A stretch of 64,000 bases of DNA from UBA2336 sp037443645 (GCA_037443645.1 JBBINY010000002.1:78632-142631); one strand, 5' to 3'. Numbered from the stretch's first letter, positions 35,901-44,308 are shown. Notes: generated by a model not told the origin, from the letters alone. Numbers and translations: made by a program.

Positions 35901-35976
35901 TGTGCTCACCCTATTTATCATTCCGGCTATTTACTCGTACTTCAGCAGCAAACAGGGAAGACAATCAATTGAATGA
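32920..35976 (+). CDS. RND efflux permease (HAE1-type, AcrB/MdtBC-like)
   Basis: 1018 aa. Proton-driven trimeric inner-membrane pump. Twelve helices with two large periplasmic loops; transmembrane 4 has the essential GLVVDDAIVVLENI pair (Asp401, Asp402), and transmembrane 10 has GLVTKNGILIVEFANQ with the conserved Lys. The first helix region TISINRPVLSIVMSLVIIL is typical. Starts with GTG at 32920, preceded directly by AGGAGAAG, one of the few Shine-Dalgarno-like sites in the window, though unusually close to the start. Substrate cannot be predicted. Its stop overlaps the start of the channel gene (ATGA). Confidence 0.96.
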   Translation: MASLSTISINRPVLSIVMSLVIILFGLIGFSYLGVREFPSVDPPVISVSTTYVGANADIIESQITEPLEEAINGIQGIRMINSTSREGRSNISVEFELGIDLEAAANDVRNKVSGALSRLPPDVNPPVVEKADADSSPIMFLTVMSDKRDPLELSGITENIFKERLQTIPGISSVQIWGQKRYSMRLWMDPIKLASLKLAPSDVLQAVNRENVELPSGRVEGQNTELTVRTMGRLTTVEDFDNLIIKESGDQVVRFRDVGYAQLYPENDRTILRRDGVPGVALAVVAQPGANNIDIADRLYKKLDQIKRDLPADVTYQMSYDSTKYILASISEVQETIFIAFTLVLSIIFIFLRDWRTTLIPVVTIPISLIGAFFIMYLLGFTINVLTLLGIVLAIGLVVDDAIVVLENIYTKVEEGEDPVNAAKRGTTEIYFAVISTTVAVVAVFLPVIFLQGLTGRLFREFGLVVASSVVISSFVSLTLTPMMSSRLLKKREKQTWLYVVTEPFFNWLTIGYSDALKAFMKYRWMAFVIVLAAGGLIYYFGLILPSELAPMEDRSEFRLQAQAAEGATFEYMDNYVRELTNFVQQEVPEYDGLVSVTAPGFGGSGVNSGFVRVILKEPQERTRSQQAIVDDVTKQVRKYSGVRTFVTQAQTIGDRRGGFPVQFVIQAAHLDKLKVVLPEFLDKASASPKFAFVDLDLKFNKPEINININREKARNLGVNIIDIAQTLQLGLSGSRFGYFIMDGKQYQIIGQVERADRDEPLDLKTLYVKNRRGELVQLDNLVTMQESSNPPQLYRFNRYSSAKVSAQLANGVALGDGIKEMERIAAEVLDETYSTSLDGASRQFMESSSTIYQAFFIALAIIYLVLAGQFESFKDPFIIMFTVPLALAGALLSLWYFDQTLNIFSQIGIIMLIGLVTKNGILIVEFANQRKEQGMKRLDAVIDAAESRFRPIIMTSLSTILGILPIALALGAGSESRVSMGLAVIGGMLFATVLTLFIIPAIYSYFSSKQGRQSIE

Positions 35977-37400
35977 TCATGAGATTGATTTTAAGTGCGT
36001 TGTTGATCACAGGTTACATCACAACCTGGGCCCAGGAAAACCTGAGTCTCGCTCGTGCCCTTGAACTTGGTTTACAAAACAACCTGGATGTCCAGATTCA
36101 AAAACTTGAGATCGACATTGCCGAACGAAACAATGTATGGGGGCAGGCCGGTGCATTTCCTTCGGTAAACCTGAGCGTAAATCAAAATAACAATGTTACA
36201 GAACGGAAACCGGCTAACCCCTTTGCGGTTGCAGGCCGGAATATTTCTGATAACATCAACAGCCAGCTGGATGTTCAGTTTGTCCTGTTTGATGGATTTT
36301 TTATCAGGCTGTCCAAAAAAAGACTGGAGCAACTGGAGCGTCTTAGCTATGGAAATGCTACCCTGGTTATTGAACAGGTAATTCAGTCTATCATCCTATC
36401 GTATTATCAGTCGTTGCTGGAGCGTGAACGGACCATTGTGCGAAAGCGGGTGATGGACTTCTCCAACGAACGATTGCAATACGTAAAACTGAGAAAGGAA
36501 CTTGGAGGTGCAATTACGTTTGATGTATTGCAAGAGCAAAACAACTACCTCACCGATTCAACAAACTTCCTGTTACAGGAGCAAATTTATGTGAACTCCC
36601 TGCGTAACCTTAACCTACTTCTGAATGAGCCCATCACCAAACAATACATTTTGACAGACTCACTCCGGTTTGTAGATGAAGCATACAACCTGGAAACCCT
36701 GGCCGAAAAAATGGGCAGCACCAACACCAACCTCCGCAATCAGTACATTAACCAGGAGTTGCTGCGCATCGCCACCGGGTCGGCTCTTTCTGATCGCTAT
36801 CCGACACTCGCATTAAATTTTGGAGCCAACGGCTCGCTGGATCAACTTAATGCCAATTTCGGATCGAATACAGGGCCCGATGCAACCGTTACCGTTGGTT
36901 ATGTTAATGGCGATCCGTCATTTCCGGTAACGAATACAGCGCCCACCCGGGTTTTGGTGAACCGAACGCTCGATGGATATTCTTACGGTGCCTATGGCAA
37001 CTTTAGTTTACGCTATAACCTGTTTAACGGAGGCCAGATTTCCAGGAACATTGAAAACGCCAGGGTCCGCGAGCGAATTACCCAGTTGGGTACCGATCAG
37101 CTTAAGCTATCCTTGCAAAACGATCTTCTCATCACACACGATAACTACAATCTGTTACGGCAACTTGCCGTGATAGCCCGCATAAAATTGCAGGCTGCAG
37201 AACTCAATCTTTCACTGGCCAACGAGCGCTACAAAAATGGAGCACTTAGCGCTATTGACTTGCGCATTGTTCAGGAAAATTATCAGAGTGCTGCGCTTGA
37301 AAATTTTCTGGCTATTTATTCGGTGCTGGCCAGGCGAACCGATCTGATCCGGTTAACAGGCGGGCTCGTTGATGAATACAATGCCAGGCCCGGCAAATAA
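35973..37400 (+). CDS. TolC-family outer-membrane efflux channel
   Basis: 475 aa. Signal peptide residues 1-21 (TTWAQ). The two halves of the outer-membrane efflux protein fold are visible: LARALELGLQNNLDVQIQKLEIDIAERNN near the N-terminus and the equivalent AAELNLSLANERYKNGALSAIDL near the C-terminus, with coiled-coil helices between. It completes the tripartite RND pump encoded at 31843-35976. It overlaps the pump gene by 4 bases and converges with scpA, leaving only 5 bases. Confidence 0.95.
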   Translation: MIMRLILSALLITGYITTWAQENLSLARALELGLQNNLDVQIQKLEIDIAERNNVWGQAGAFPSVNLSVNQNNNVTERKPANPFAVAGRNISDNINSQLDVQFVLFDGFFIRLSKKRLEQLERLSYGNATLVIEQVIQSIILSYYQSLLERERTIVRKRVMDFSNERLQYVKLRKELGGAITFDVLQEQNNYLTDSTNFLLQEQIYVNSLRNLNLLLNEPITKQYILTDSLRFVDEAYNLETLAEKMGSTNTNLRNQYINQELLRIATGSALSDRYPTLALNFGANGSLDQLNANFGSNTGPDATVTVGYVNGDPSFPVTNTAPTRVLVNRTLDGYSYGAYGNFSLRYNLFNGGQISRNIENARVRERITQLGTDQLKLSLQNDLLITHDNYNLLRQLAVIARIKLQAAELNLSLANERYKNGALSAIDLRIVQENYQSAALENFLAIYSVLARRTDLIRLTGGLVDEYNARPGK

Positions 37401-37405
37401 ATTCA

Positions 37406-38161
37406 TCAGGCATTTACTTCAGCCCGGGTAATCCAGAAGTTGTTGTACCCTTCACCCAGTTGTATGCCCAGCTCACCCAGGGCTAACAATTCCAGGATAG
37501 CCAGGAAATTAAAAATGAGGGCGATTCGCGTATTAAAGGCGTTGATGATGTCGGTGAATGAAACCCGTTGCTTGCTGGTAACTTCATTAAGAATGTATTC
37601 CTTTTGTCCTTCCAGCGTATAAGGGTATTGGATCACCTGGTGAACGGGTCTGTTTTTTTCATACTCGTACCGCTTCAGCACCTTTTCGAATACCGTCATC
37701 AGTTTAAAGAGATCAACATCCTGAAGTTCCGCCTCCACATTACTGCTTGCGGCAAGCGATTTGATTTCTTTCATCAAATTGCCGCGTTTCTCTTTCGCTA
37801 ATTCGGCTTCTTCCAGTTTTTGAAAGGAGTCAATCACCGATTTGTATTTTTTGTACTCCAGCAGGTGCTTAACCAGTTCTTCGCGCGGGTCAATTTCATT
37901 TCCTTGTTCATCCAATTGCGGCCTGGGCAGTAACATTTTTGATTTAATGCGCATCAGCGTAGCGGCTACCAAAATAAACTCACTGGCTACCTCAATATTC
38001 AGATTATCCATGTGGTGGAGGTAGTTCAGGAAGTCGGTAGTGATTTTAGAAATCGGGATATCATAAATGTCCAGTTCATCCCGTTCAATAAAAAACAGCA
38101 ACAGGTCAAATGGACCTTCGAAAAGGGGAAGTTTTATCTCAAAACTCTCAGCGGGTGTCAT
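37406..38161 (-). CDS. scpA: Segregation and condensation protein A (ScpA)
   Basis: 251 aa. Kleisin subunit of the SMC-ScpAB condensin. N-terminal motif IKLPLFEGPFDLLLFFIERDELDIYDIPI is the ScpA hallmark; the C-terminal winged helix (FNTRIALIFNFLAILELLALGELGIQ) is complete. Length is normal. It diverges from dxs, and a TACCTTTG box lies 11 bases upstream of the start. No scpB gene is in the window. Confidence 0.95.
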   Translation of the reverse strand: MTPAESFEIKLPLFEGPFDLLLFFIERDELDIYDIPISKITTDFLNYLHHMDNLNIEVASEFILVAATLMRIKSKMLLPRPQLDEQGNEIDPREELVKHLLEYKKYKSVIDSFQKLEEAELAKEKRGNLMKEIKSLAASSNVEAELQDVDLFKLMTVFEKVLKRYEYEKNRPVHQVIQYPYTLEGQKEYILNEVTSKQRVSFTDIINAFNTRIALIFNFLAILELLALGELGIQLGEGYNNFWITRAEVNA

Positions 38162-38172
38162 ACCTGAAGGCG

Positions 38173-38180
38173 CAAAGGTA
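38173..38180 (-). promoter_or_regulatory. -7 box TACCTTTG before scpA
   Basis: Perfect TAnnTTTG match on the minus strand ending 11 bases before the ATG at 38161, predicting a very short leader. No TTTG -33 element at normal spacing was seen. Confidence 0.55.
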
Positions 38181-38221
38181 TTGATAAATCAGGCTGAAAA
38201 CGCTGGAAACCGGTAATTATC

Positions 38222-38229
38222 TATCTTTG
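38222..38229 (+). promoter_or_regulatory. -7 box TATCTTTG before dxs
   Basis: Perfect TAnnTTTG match in the divergent scpA/dxs spacer, ending 84 bases before the dxs ATG at 38314. No -33 element was seen. Confidence 0.45.
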
Positions 38230-38313
38230 TTTCCGGTTTGCCTGAGTATTTGATCCTTACTGTCAAACACTTACCTTCATTTTATTGTTTTAACAGGAAT
38301 TGAAACCAACCCT

Positions 38314-40239
38314 ATGCTTATAACACCCGGGCCGCTATTAGCCAGGATTAACAATCCGGATGACCTGAAAAAACTTGATCAGGAAAAACTGGTTCAGCTT
38401 TGTGATGAACTTCGGCATTTTATAATTGACAACGTATCGATTTACGGAGGGCATTTTGGTGCTAGCCTTGGCGTGGTGGAGTTAACGGTTGCACTTCACT
38501 ATGTGTTCAATACCCCATACGATCAGTTGGTGTGGGACGTGGGGCACCAGGCATACGGTCACAAAATACTAACCGGCAGACGCGATGTTTTTCATACCAA
38601 CCGGTATTACCAGGGTATTTCCGGCTTTCCCAAACGCTCAGAAAGCCCTTACGATACATTTGGGGTTGGCCACTCGTCCACTTCCGTTTCTGCTGCTTTG
38701 GGAATGGCAGCGGCATCAAAACACCTCAATCTTGATAACAAACAGCACATTGCAATTATTGGAGATGGTGCCCTGACCGGGGGTATAGCCTTTGAAGGAT
38801 TAAATAATGCCGGGGTTTCAAACACCAATGTGCTTATCATACTGAATGATAATTGCATGTCAATTGACCCGAATGTTGGCGCCCTTAAAGATTACCTTAC
38901 TGATATTACCACATCCAAAACCTACAATAAGCTCAAGGATGAAGTATGGAATCTGCTTGGAAAGCTCTCAACGTTTGGCAAGAACGCGCAGGAAATTGTT
39001 TCGAAAGTAGAAAATGGTATAAAATCAACCCTGCTTAGCCAGAGCAACTTTTTTGAATCGCTTAACCTTCGCTACTTCGGCCCTGTTGACGGGCATGATG
39101 TAAACCATTTAGTAAGCGTATTGAATGATTTGAGAGAAATCAAAGGTCCGAAAATTTTGCATTGTGTAACCGTAAAAGGCAAAGGGTACGGACCTGCTGA
39201 AAACGGAAACGCTACCACCTGGCATGCCCCGGGAACGTTCGATAAGATCACAGGAGAAATTCATAAAAAAAACTATGATAGGCCACAACCACCAAAGTAT
39301 CAGGATGTATTCGGCCATACGCTGGTTGAGTTGGCGCGGTCAAATGATAAGATCGTGGGAATAACTCCGGCCATGCCCTCGGGGTCTTCAATGAATATAA
39401 TGATGAAGGAAATGCCTGACCGGGCATTTGATGTAGGCATTGCCGAACAGCATGCCGTTACGTTTTCTGCAGGCCTGGCCACTCAAGGCCTTATTCCGTT
39501 TTGTAATATTTACAGTTCGTTTATGCAGCGTGCTTACGATCAAGTGGTGCACGATGTATGCATCCAGAATTTGCCGGTTAACTTCTGTCTTGACCGTGCC
39601 GGGTTTGCTGGTGCTGACGGACCAACGCATCATGGCGCATACGACATTGCCTACTTCAGGTGCTTGCCCAATATGGTGGTCTCGGCTCCAATGAATGAAG
39701 CCGAACTCAGGAATTTAATGTACACCGCATCGTTGCCACGGAAACAAGGAGCCATAGCCATCCGCTATCCCCGCGGCCAGGGTGTGATGCCGAACTGGAA
39801 AACTCCATTTGAAAAAGTAGAGATTGGCAGGGGACGGAAAATCCGTGATGGAAGGGAATTAGCCATTTTGACCATTGGCCACATCGGAAATTACGCGGTT
39901 AGTGTTTGTGAGAAACTGGCCAAACAAGGAATTGAGGTTGCCCATTACGACATGCGGTTTGTCAAGCCTATGGATGAGGGTATGCTGCATGAAATATTTT
40001 CAAACTACTCGAAAATCATAACAGTGGAAGATGGATGCATTCAGGGCGGGTTCGGCAGCGCTATTCTTGAGTTTATGGCCGATCATCACTACCAGGCTGA
40101 GGTTAAGCGGTTAGGCATCCCCGATCGGGTGGTGGAGCATGGCGAGCAGATTGAACTTCATAATGAGTGCGGCTTTGGGCCTGAAGGAATAGAACAGGCA
40201 GCCCTTGAAATGCTGGAACGCGTTACACGGCTGGCGTAA
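38314..40239 (+). CDS. dxs: 1-deoxy-D-xylulose-5-phosphate synthase (DXS)
   Basis: 641 aa, normal length. Thiamine-diphosphate enzyme that joins pyruvate and glyceraldehyde-3-P, the first step of the MEP isoprenoid pathway. Visible: GHSSTSVSAALGMA, thiamine/Mg motif GDGALTGGIAFEGLN through ILNDN, FDVGIAEQHAVTFSAGLA with the catalytic Glu, and HHGAYDIAYFRCLPN. C-terminal transketolase domain intact. The prenyl synthase at 10171 would use the product downstream. The following hydrolase gene starts on the last base of the stop codon. Confidence 0.97.
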   Translation: MLITPGPLLARINNPDDLKKLDQEKLVQLCDELRHFIIDNVSIYGGHFGASLGVVELTVALHYVFNTPYDQLVWDVGHQAYGHKILTGRRDVFHTNRYYQGISGFPKRSESPYDTFGVGHSSTSVSAALGMAAASKHLNLDNKQHIAIIGDGALTGGIAFEGLNNAGVSNTNVLIILNDNCMSIDPNVGALKDYLTDITTSKTYNKLKDEVWNLLGKLSTFGKNAQEIVSKVENGIKSTLLSQSNFFESLNLRYFGPVDGHDVNHLVSVLNDLREIKGPKILHCVTVKGKGYGPAENGNATTWHAPGTFDKITGEIHKKNYDRPQPPKYQDVFGHTLVELARSNDKIVGITPAMPSGSSMNIMMKEMPDRAFDVGIAEQHAVTFSAGLATQGLIPFCNIYSSFMQRAYDQVVHDVCIQNLPVNFCLDRAGFAGADGPTHHGAYDIAYFRCLPNMVVSAPMNEAELRNLMYTASLPRKQGAIAIRYPRGQGVMPNWKTPFEKVEIGRGRKIRDGRELAILTIGHIGNYAVSVCEKLAKQGIEVAHYDMRFVKPMDEGMLHEIFSNYSKIITVEDGCIQGGFGSAILEFMADHHYQAEVKRLGIPDRVVEHGEQIELHNECGFGPEGIEQAALEMLERVTRLA

Positions 40240-41018
40240 TGGCAATCCATTTTACAGACCGGGGCAAAGGCTTCCCGATTGTATTTCTTCATGGCTTTTG
40301 TGAAACCCACGAGGTTTGGCGTGCAGTTCTTCCTCACCTGCAACAATCATGGCGTGTACTTGCAGCCGATTTGCCTGGATTCGGAAAAAGCAACGTTTCA
40401 GTTCCTCCCTCTTCATTGGATGAGGTGGCAGAAACTGTTATCCAATGGCTGCATGCCCTTAACATCAGGAAATGCATCATGTTTGGGCATAGCCTTGGGG
40501 GTTACGTTACCTTGGCCATTGCAGGTAAAAGTCCTGATGTATTATCTGCATTTGGATTAATCCACTCAACCGCCTATGCTGATAGTGAGGAAAAGAAGGC
40601 AAATCGCAACCGGGTTATTGATTTTGTTAAACAACACGGGGTTAATCCATTTGTGGAAACATTTATTCCTCCCCTCTTTGCCGATCAACGGCATATCCTG
40701 GTAAGCGAAACGGTTAACCTGGCCAAAACAACACCTCCGGAAACACTTCTGGCCTACACTGCGGCTATGCGCGACCGGCCCGATCGCATATCCGTACTAA
40801 CCGGCTTTCAAGGAAAGATTCTGCTTTTGGCAGGTGCCGAAGACCGGCTAATTCCGGTTGAAAGCATTAAGGAACAGGCACAGCTTTGCCGGTTGCCAGT
40901 TGTGGCTGTATTAGAGGGAGTTGCCCATATGGGAATGCTTGAGCGGGAAACCGAAACCGTTCGGGTACTCAAGTCCTTTCTTGAAAATGGAACAGATAAC
41001 CCTAGACAAACTGCCTAA
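40239..41018 (+). CDS. Alpha/beta hydrolase
   Basis: 259 aa. Classical alpha/beta fold: VFLHGFCETHEVW oxyanion loop (15-28), DLPGFGKS, nucleophile Ser85 in GHSLGG (83-88), acid in LAGAEDRLIP (about 204), His in GVAHMGMLE near 229. No signal peptide, so probably cytosolic. Substrate unknown. It overlaps dxs by one base (TAATG), implying translational coupling, although a role in isoprenoid synthesis does not follow. Confidence 0.9.
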   Translation: MAIHFTDRGKGFPIVFLHGFCETHEVWRAVLPHLQQSWRVLAADLPGFGKSNVSVPPSSLDEVAETVIQWLHALNIRKCIMFGHSLGGYVTLAIAGKSPDVLSAFGLIHSTAYADSEEKKANRNRVIDFVKQHGVNPFVETFIPPLFADQRHILVSETVNLAKTTPPETLLAYTAAMRDRPDRISVLTGFQGKILLLAGAEDRLIPVESIKEQAQLCRLPVVAVLEGVAHMGMLERETETVRVLKSFLENGTDNPRQTA

Positions 41019-41128
41019 TTATGGTTAAAAGGAGTCTGTTTTTTTGATTTTTTCCCCAAAAGTGTGCTAAATTGGGATGCTTTTATGTGTTGGGGGCCTT
41101 TCCTCCTTGTTAAGTAAAGTGGCAATTC

Positions 41129-41136
41129 TATATTTG
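41129..41136 (+). promoter_or_regulatory. -7 box TATATTTG, with TTG 19 bases upstream, before the zinc-ribbon membrane protein gene
   Basis: Perfect TAnnTTTG match ending 26 bases before the ATG at 41163. A TTG at 41107-41109 is separated from the box by 19 bases, matching the expected -33 spacing. Confidence 0.65.
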
Positions 41137-41162
41137 TAAGATACACTAAAACCAATACCCTT

Positions 41163-41912
41163 ATGGTGGAAGAACTTATACAGGAATATGAACCTTGGAA
41201 CAGGCTTGCGCAGAATGTTGCCTTTGGATGCTGGGCTCTTGCGTTATTAATTGTTCTGGCCCATGTGGTTAAGCTGGGAATTACCAAAGATCCCAAGGTT
41301 AAGTATGATTACATAAACCGAAGCGAGATCAATCTGTTATGGATAGCCTCCATTATTTTGATTATCGGTTGCTGCTTCTATGGCAATTCAAATATTGAGG
41401 AGCTTAATGCCCTTTGGATTGTTGTGCGCGTATTCATTACGGTATCCATGGGGCTTATTGTTGCCCTGATTATTCAAAACCTACTCAAGTTTTATTATCC
41501 GTTCTTCATTGAAAAACGCCTTAAGGCCCTTCGCTACCAGCCTCGTATTTCACCGAAAACGGGCCGCGCCATGAAGCTATTGAGTGAGGAGGAGGAAGAT
41601 GCTTTCCTGGATGAGGGGATGCAGGCTGAAGAAAACGTGTTCTCCATTGATTATGACGTTTGGAAAGATGAAGAAACCGGGTACATTAAAATTGAAAAAT
41701 ATGCCGGTCACCTCCATGCTTTGGAGTGCCCCGAATGTAACTACCAGACATTTAAGGTAGTGAAAGAGGAAATTCTTAAAACGCCAACCCCAACTGAGGA
41801 GGGTGAACTACTGAAACACTATCAATGCGGTTATTGCGGATACAAAGCCAAGAAAACAGTTACCCTCAAAACATCTGCAAAGTTTGAGGAGTCAGCGGCT
41901 ACGGCTACATAA
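41163..41912 (+). CDS. Membrane protein with C-terminal zinc ribbon, unknown function
   Basis: 249 aa. Three transmembrane segments near residues 20-40, 58-78 and 86-106, then a cytosolic region with an acidic patch (LLSEEEEDAFLDEG) and a zinc-ribbon pair, CPECNYQTF near 192 and CGYCGYKAKK near 222. I recall resemblance to uncharacterised Bacteroidota membrane proteins but no named family. The CxxC pairs suggest one bound zinc, typical of nucleic-acid or protein contact. It stands alone between a good promoter and a terminator. Confidence 0.75.
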   Translation: MVEELIQEYEPWNRLAQNVAFGCWALALLIVLAHVVKLGITKDPKVKYDYINRSEINLLWIASIILIIGCCFYGNSNIEELNALWIVVRVFITVSMGLIVALIIQNLLKFYYPFFIEKRLKALRYQPRISPKTGRAMKLLSEEEEDAFLDEGMQAEENVFSIDYDVWKDEETGYIKIEKYAGHLHALECPECNYQTFKVVKEEILKTPTPTEEGELLKHYQCGYCGYKAKKTVTLKTSAKFEESAATAT

Positions 41913-41933
41913 GGATTTTATGCATCATCATTG

Positions 41934-41966
41934 AAAAGCCCCGGTATTCCCATCGGGGTTTTTTAT
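41934..41966 (+). terminator. Rho-independent terminator after the zinc-ribbon protein gene
   Basis: AAGCCCCG (41936-41943) pairs with CGGGGTTT (41954-41961) around a short loop, followed by TTTTATTTTTTT. It begins 22 bases after the stop codon. Confidence 0.9.
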
Positions 41967-42010
41967 TTTTTTAACCATGGCCGGAGGGAAAATTGTCCGG
42001 CTCTATGCTT

Positions 42011-42265
42011 TTATCGAAGTTCTACCGGGAGTTTAATCTGATCAGAATAGAATTTCATCCGTGAATGAGAGGTATCCAGTAGGGCAACCTTTTCGACAGA
42101 GGCTTGCTTGTGGTTTACAAATACCTCCACAAAAAAGTTTTCAAGCAGGTATAGGTTAACCTTATATCCGTAATACCGGATAGCCATGATGAATGAACCG
42201 CGTTCATAAAGTATTCTGACTTTTTGGTCTACCGGCAATGTTTCAAATTCAGTCCATGTAATCAC
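42011..42265 (-). CDS. Small protein of unknown function
   Basis: 84 aa; the start is GTG at 42263-42265 (an internal ATG would give 58 aa). The sequence reads as a genuine compact domain (TEFETLPVDQKVRILYERGSF, then two strand pairs with YYGYKVNLYLLENFFVEVFVN), without signal peptide or membrane helix. Short conserved single-domain proteins of this type occur in Bacteroidota; no function is known. It is on the minus strand, downstream of the dienelactone hydrolase gene by 43 bases. Confidence 0.6.
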   Translation of the reverse strand: MITWTEFETLPVDQKVRILYERGSFIMAIRYYGYKVNLYLLENFFVEVFVNHKQASVEKVALLDTSHSRMKFYSDQIKLPVELR

Positions 42266-42308
42266 AGACTAAACTTAATGAAAAAATTTACCGGGTCAAA
42301 TCCGGGTG

Positions 42309-43169
42309 TTACTTCAGCCTTTCCTTCAGAAAGGCTATTGTTCTTGACCACGCAAGCTGAGCGGCTTCGGCATTGTACCGGGTAGGGGCAGTGTCGTTAT
42401 TGAAGGCATGCTGTGCACCAGGATACATGTGAATGGTGTAGCTTACTCCGGCAGCTTTCAGCGCCTCTTCATAGGCCGGAATGCCAGCGTTTATGCGCTC
42501 ATCCATTTCGGCATAATGCAGCATGAGCGCAGCTTTTATTTTTGGAACATCAGCTACATCGGCCTGGCGTCCGTAATAAGGAACAGCCGCCAGGAGCGAA
42601 GGTACGTTAACGGCCATGGTGTTGGTCATAGCCCCACCCCAGCAAAACCCGATACACCCAAATTTTCCATTACAGTCCTTACGGGTTTTCAGGTAATCAA
42701 AACCCTGCGCAAAATTAGTGGCGGTTCTTTTTGCATCAAGCTTTTGAAACAGGTCGCGGGCCTTGTCTGCATCTTCGGGTGTTCCGCCTAAGGGAGCAAG
42801 GGCATTCGGTGCGAAGGCAAGGAAGCCTTCAAGTGCCATTCTTCGGGTAACATCTTCAATGTGTGGATTCAGGCCACGGTTCTCATGGATAACCATCACG
42901 GCCGGGTATTTTCCTTTTTTCCTGGGCCGTGCAACATACGCCTTCATGATATCACCCGCATCACCGGCATACTCTACATACTCCGTAAACAGACGGTCGT
43001 CCTGAAGGGGAATCGTGGCCGCCTTCACATAATTTATTTCGAGCAGCGGAAGTGCAGCCATGGCTGCTGCCGTACTGCCGGTGAGCAGGGTGAGTTTCCT
43101 GATAAACTCTTCCCGCGAAAGCGGCTTATGCGTATACTCGTCAAACAAGTTGATAATGCGCTGATCCAT
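42309..43169 (-). CDS. Dienelactone hydrolase family protein, exported
   Basis: 286 aa from ATG at 43167-43169 (MDQRIINLFDEYTHKPL). A hydrophobic segment near 25-48, preceded by the SREEFIRKL basic stretch, indicates export, possibly by a Tat-like route since a single Arg-containing motif is present but no twin-Arg. The catalytic triad is Cys176 (GCIGFCWGGA), Asp223 (YAEMDERI) and His254 (GAQHAFNND). The Cys nucleophile is typical of this family, which hydrolyses cyclic or strained esters. Natural substrate unknown. Confidence 0.9.
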   Translation of the reverse strand: MDQRIINLFDEYTHKPLSREEFIRKLTLLTGSTAAAMAALPLLEINYVKAATIPLQDDRLFTEYVEYAGDAGDIMKAYVARPRKKGKYPAVMVIHENRGLNPHIEDVTRRMALEGFLAFAPNALAPLGGTPEDADKARDLFQKLDAKRTATNFAQGFDYLKTRKDCNGKFGCIGFCWGGAMTNTMAVNVPSLLAAVPYYGRQADVADVPKIKAALMLHYAEMDERINAGIPAYEEALKAAGVSYTIHMYPGAQHAFNNDTAPTRYNAEAAQLAWSRTIAFLKERLK

Positions 43170-43290
43170 AAGGCAATGGTATTTTACCACAGGTTATCAC
43201 TTTGCAGGGAATCAGGCCATGAAATTGATTTGAATGGTTGATTGAGGCAGTAGTGGGTGGAATGAATGTGTGGTGAAGGAGTAGAAGAAG

Positions 43291-43364
43291 GGTGGAAGAT
43301 GGGACTCGAACCCACGACCCTCAGAACCACAATCTGATGCTCTAACCAGCTGAGCTACGTCCAC
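43291..43364 (-). tRNA. tRNA-His (GTG anticodon)
   Basis: Cloverleaf on the minus strand: acceptor GTGGACG, D arm GCTC/GAGC, anticodon stem TCAGA/TCTGA with loop TTGTGGT (anticodon GTG, His), T arm GTGGG/CCCAT with TTCGAGT loop. The base before position 1 is G (43365), which together with the unpaired C at position 73 fits the extra G-1 of tRNA-His. CCA is not encoded. The acceptor stem has a C-T mismatch at pair 6-67. Confidence 0.95.
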
Positions 43365-43393
43365 CGTATTCCTTACTGAAAGGGGAGGCAAAT

Positions 43394-44295
43394 TTAGACA
43401 GCCTTCCCGGAATTACAAAGCCATCGGTTAAAGGTAAGCTGTAAGCCCATTTTGCGTCTCATCAAAAGCCCCTTTGGCATACGCCAGATGACCTGACACA
43501 AATGTATGCGTGATTCGGCATTGAAAGGTTGTGCCCTCAACGGGTGACCACCCGCATTTGGCCAGAATATTACTCCTCTCAACCTTCCGGGAAGCGTTCA
43601 GATCAACGAGTACTAAATCGGCATTGTGTCCTTGCCCCGAAAGGCAGCCTGTTGATCGGCTGAAGTTTTAGTGGCAGGATTCCATTTGATGATCATGTCC
43701 AGCCGGTTGTAATCTGAATCATTAAACCACAAATGATGCATGCACGCCTCGGCTGTGATCTTCTTTTGTTCTATTCTTACGGCTTCAAAAAGATTCCCTC
43801 TTTTTCTGTGGAGATATGAAGAATGTGCAACCGTGTGCCGTGCTTGCATGCCAGGCTGACGGCAAGGCTTGACGGTGCATAGCATCCTTCGGCACTCCGG
43901 ATGCACGGGTGAAACGTTACCGGGATATTCTCACCGTACTGTTCTTTAAAAATTCCGGCATTCTTTCTAAATGGTGCGCGCATCCGAGCAGTTCTTTTCG
44001 CAAGTTTCACTTTTGATTGCGGTTCATTATAAGAGGTAATGCCTCCTGCTACGGCTGCCTTTGATTCAGTATAGACGGTGCCTTTATGGGTAGCCCGGGC
44101 TCACGAAAATGAACCTGGGTCATCAATCACGCCCGGCAGCAAATACGTACCCGTTGCCTCAATAACGGTATCAGCCCGGTGGTGCTGCAGGTTAGGACCC
44201 AGGTGTTCGATAAACGGACCATGTATCAGCACATCCCCTTCAACGACCTTGCCTTCGTTAACTATATTTGCGTTGACAATCACCGTTGACCTCAT
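43394..44295 (-). pseudogene. Decayed dihydroorotase (PyrC-like) gene
   Basis: Reading the minus strand from ATG at 44293-44295, the segments match dihydroorotase in order: VIVNANIVNEGKVVEGDVLI and YLLPGVIDD; then, after a +1 shift, QVHFREPG with the metal-binding His; after a -1 shift THKGTVYTESKAAVAGGITSY. About 100 residues are then missing. The next segment is EQYGENIPVTFHP through HGTRLHILHIST; another shift precedes KKITAEACMHHLWFND. A second gap of ~75 residues follows, then NADLVLVDLN, AKCGWSPVEGTTF and ITHTFVSGHLAYAKGAFDET, and a last shift before MGLQLTFNR. Total 902 bases versus about 1340 expected. The gaps remove the TDHAPHT metal/catalytic segment, so the product cannot be active. 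Confidence 0.85.
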
Positions 44296-44308
44296 CGCAC
44301 CAAGGGTA

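Noticed and set aside
44078..44308. N-terminal extension of the DEAD-box helicase
   Set aside because: The extra residues are the antisense reading of the dihydroorotase relic; the helicase family begins at MKEVSFADLK (44309).
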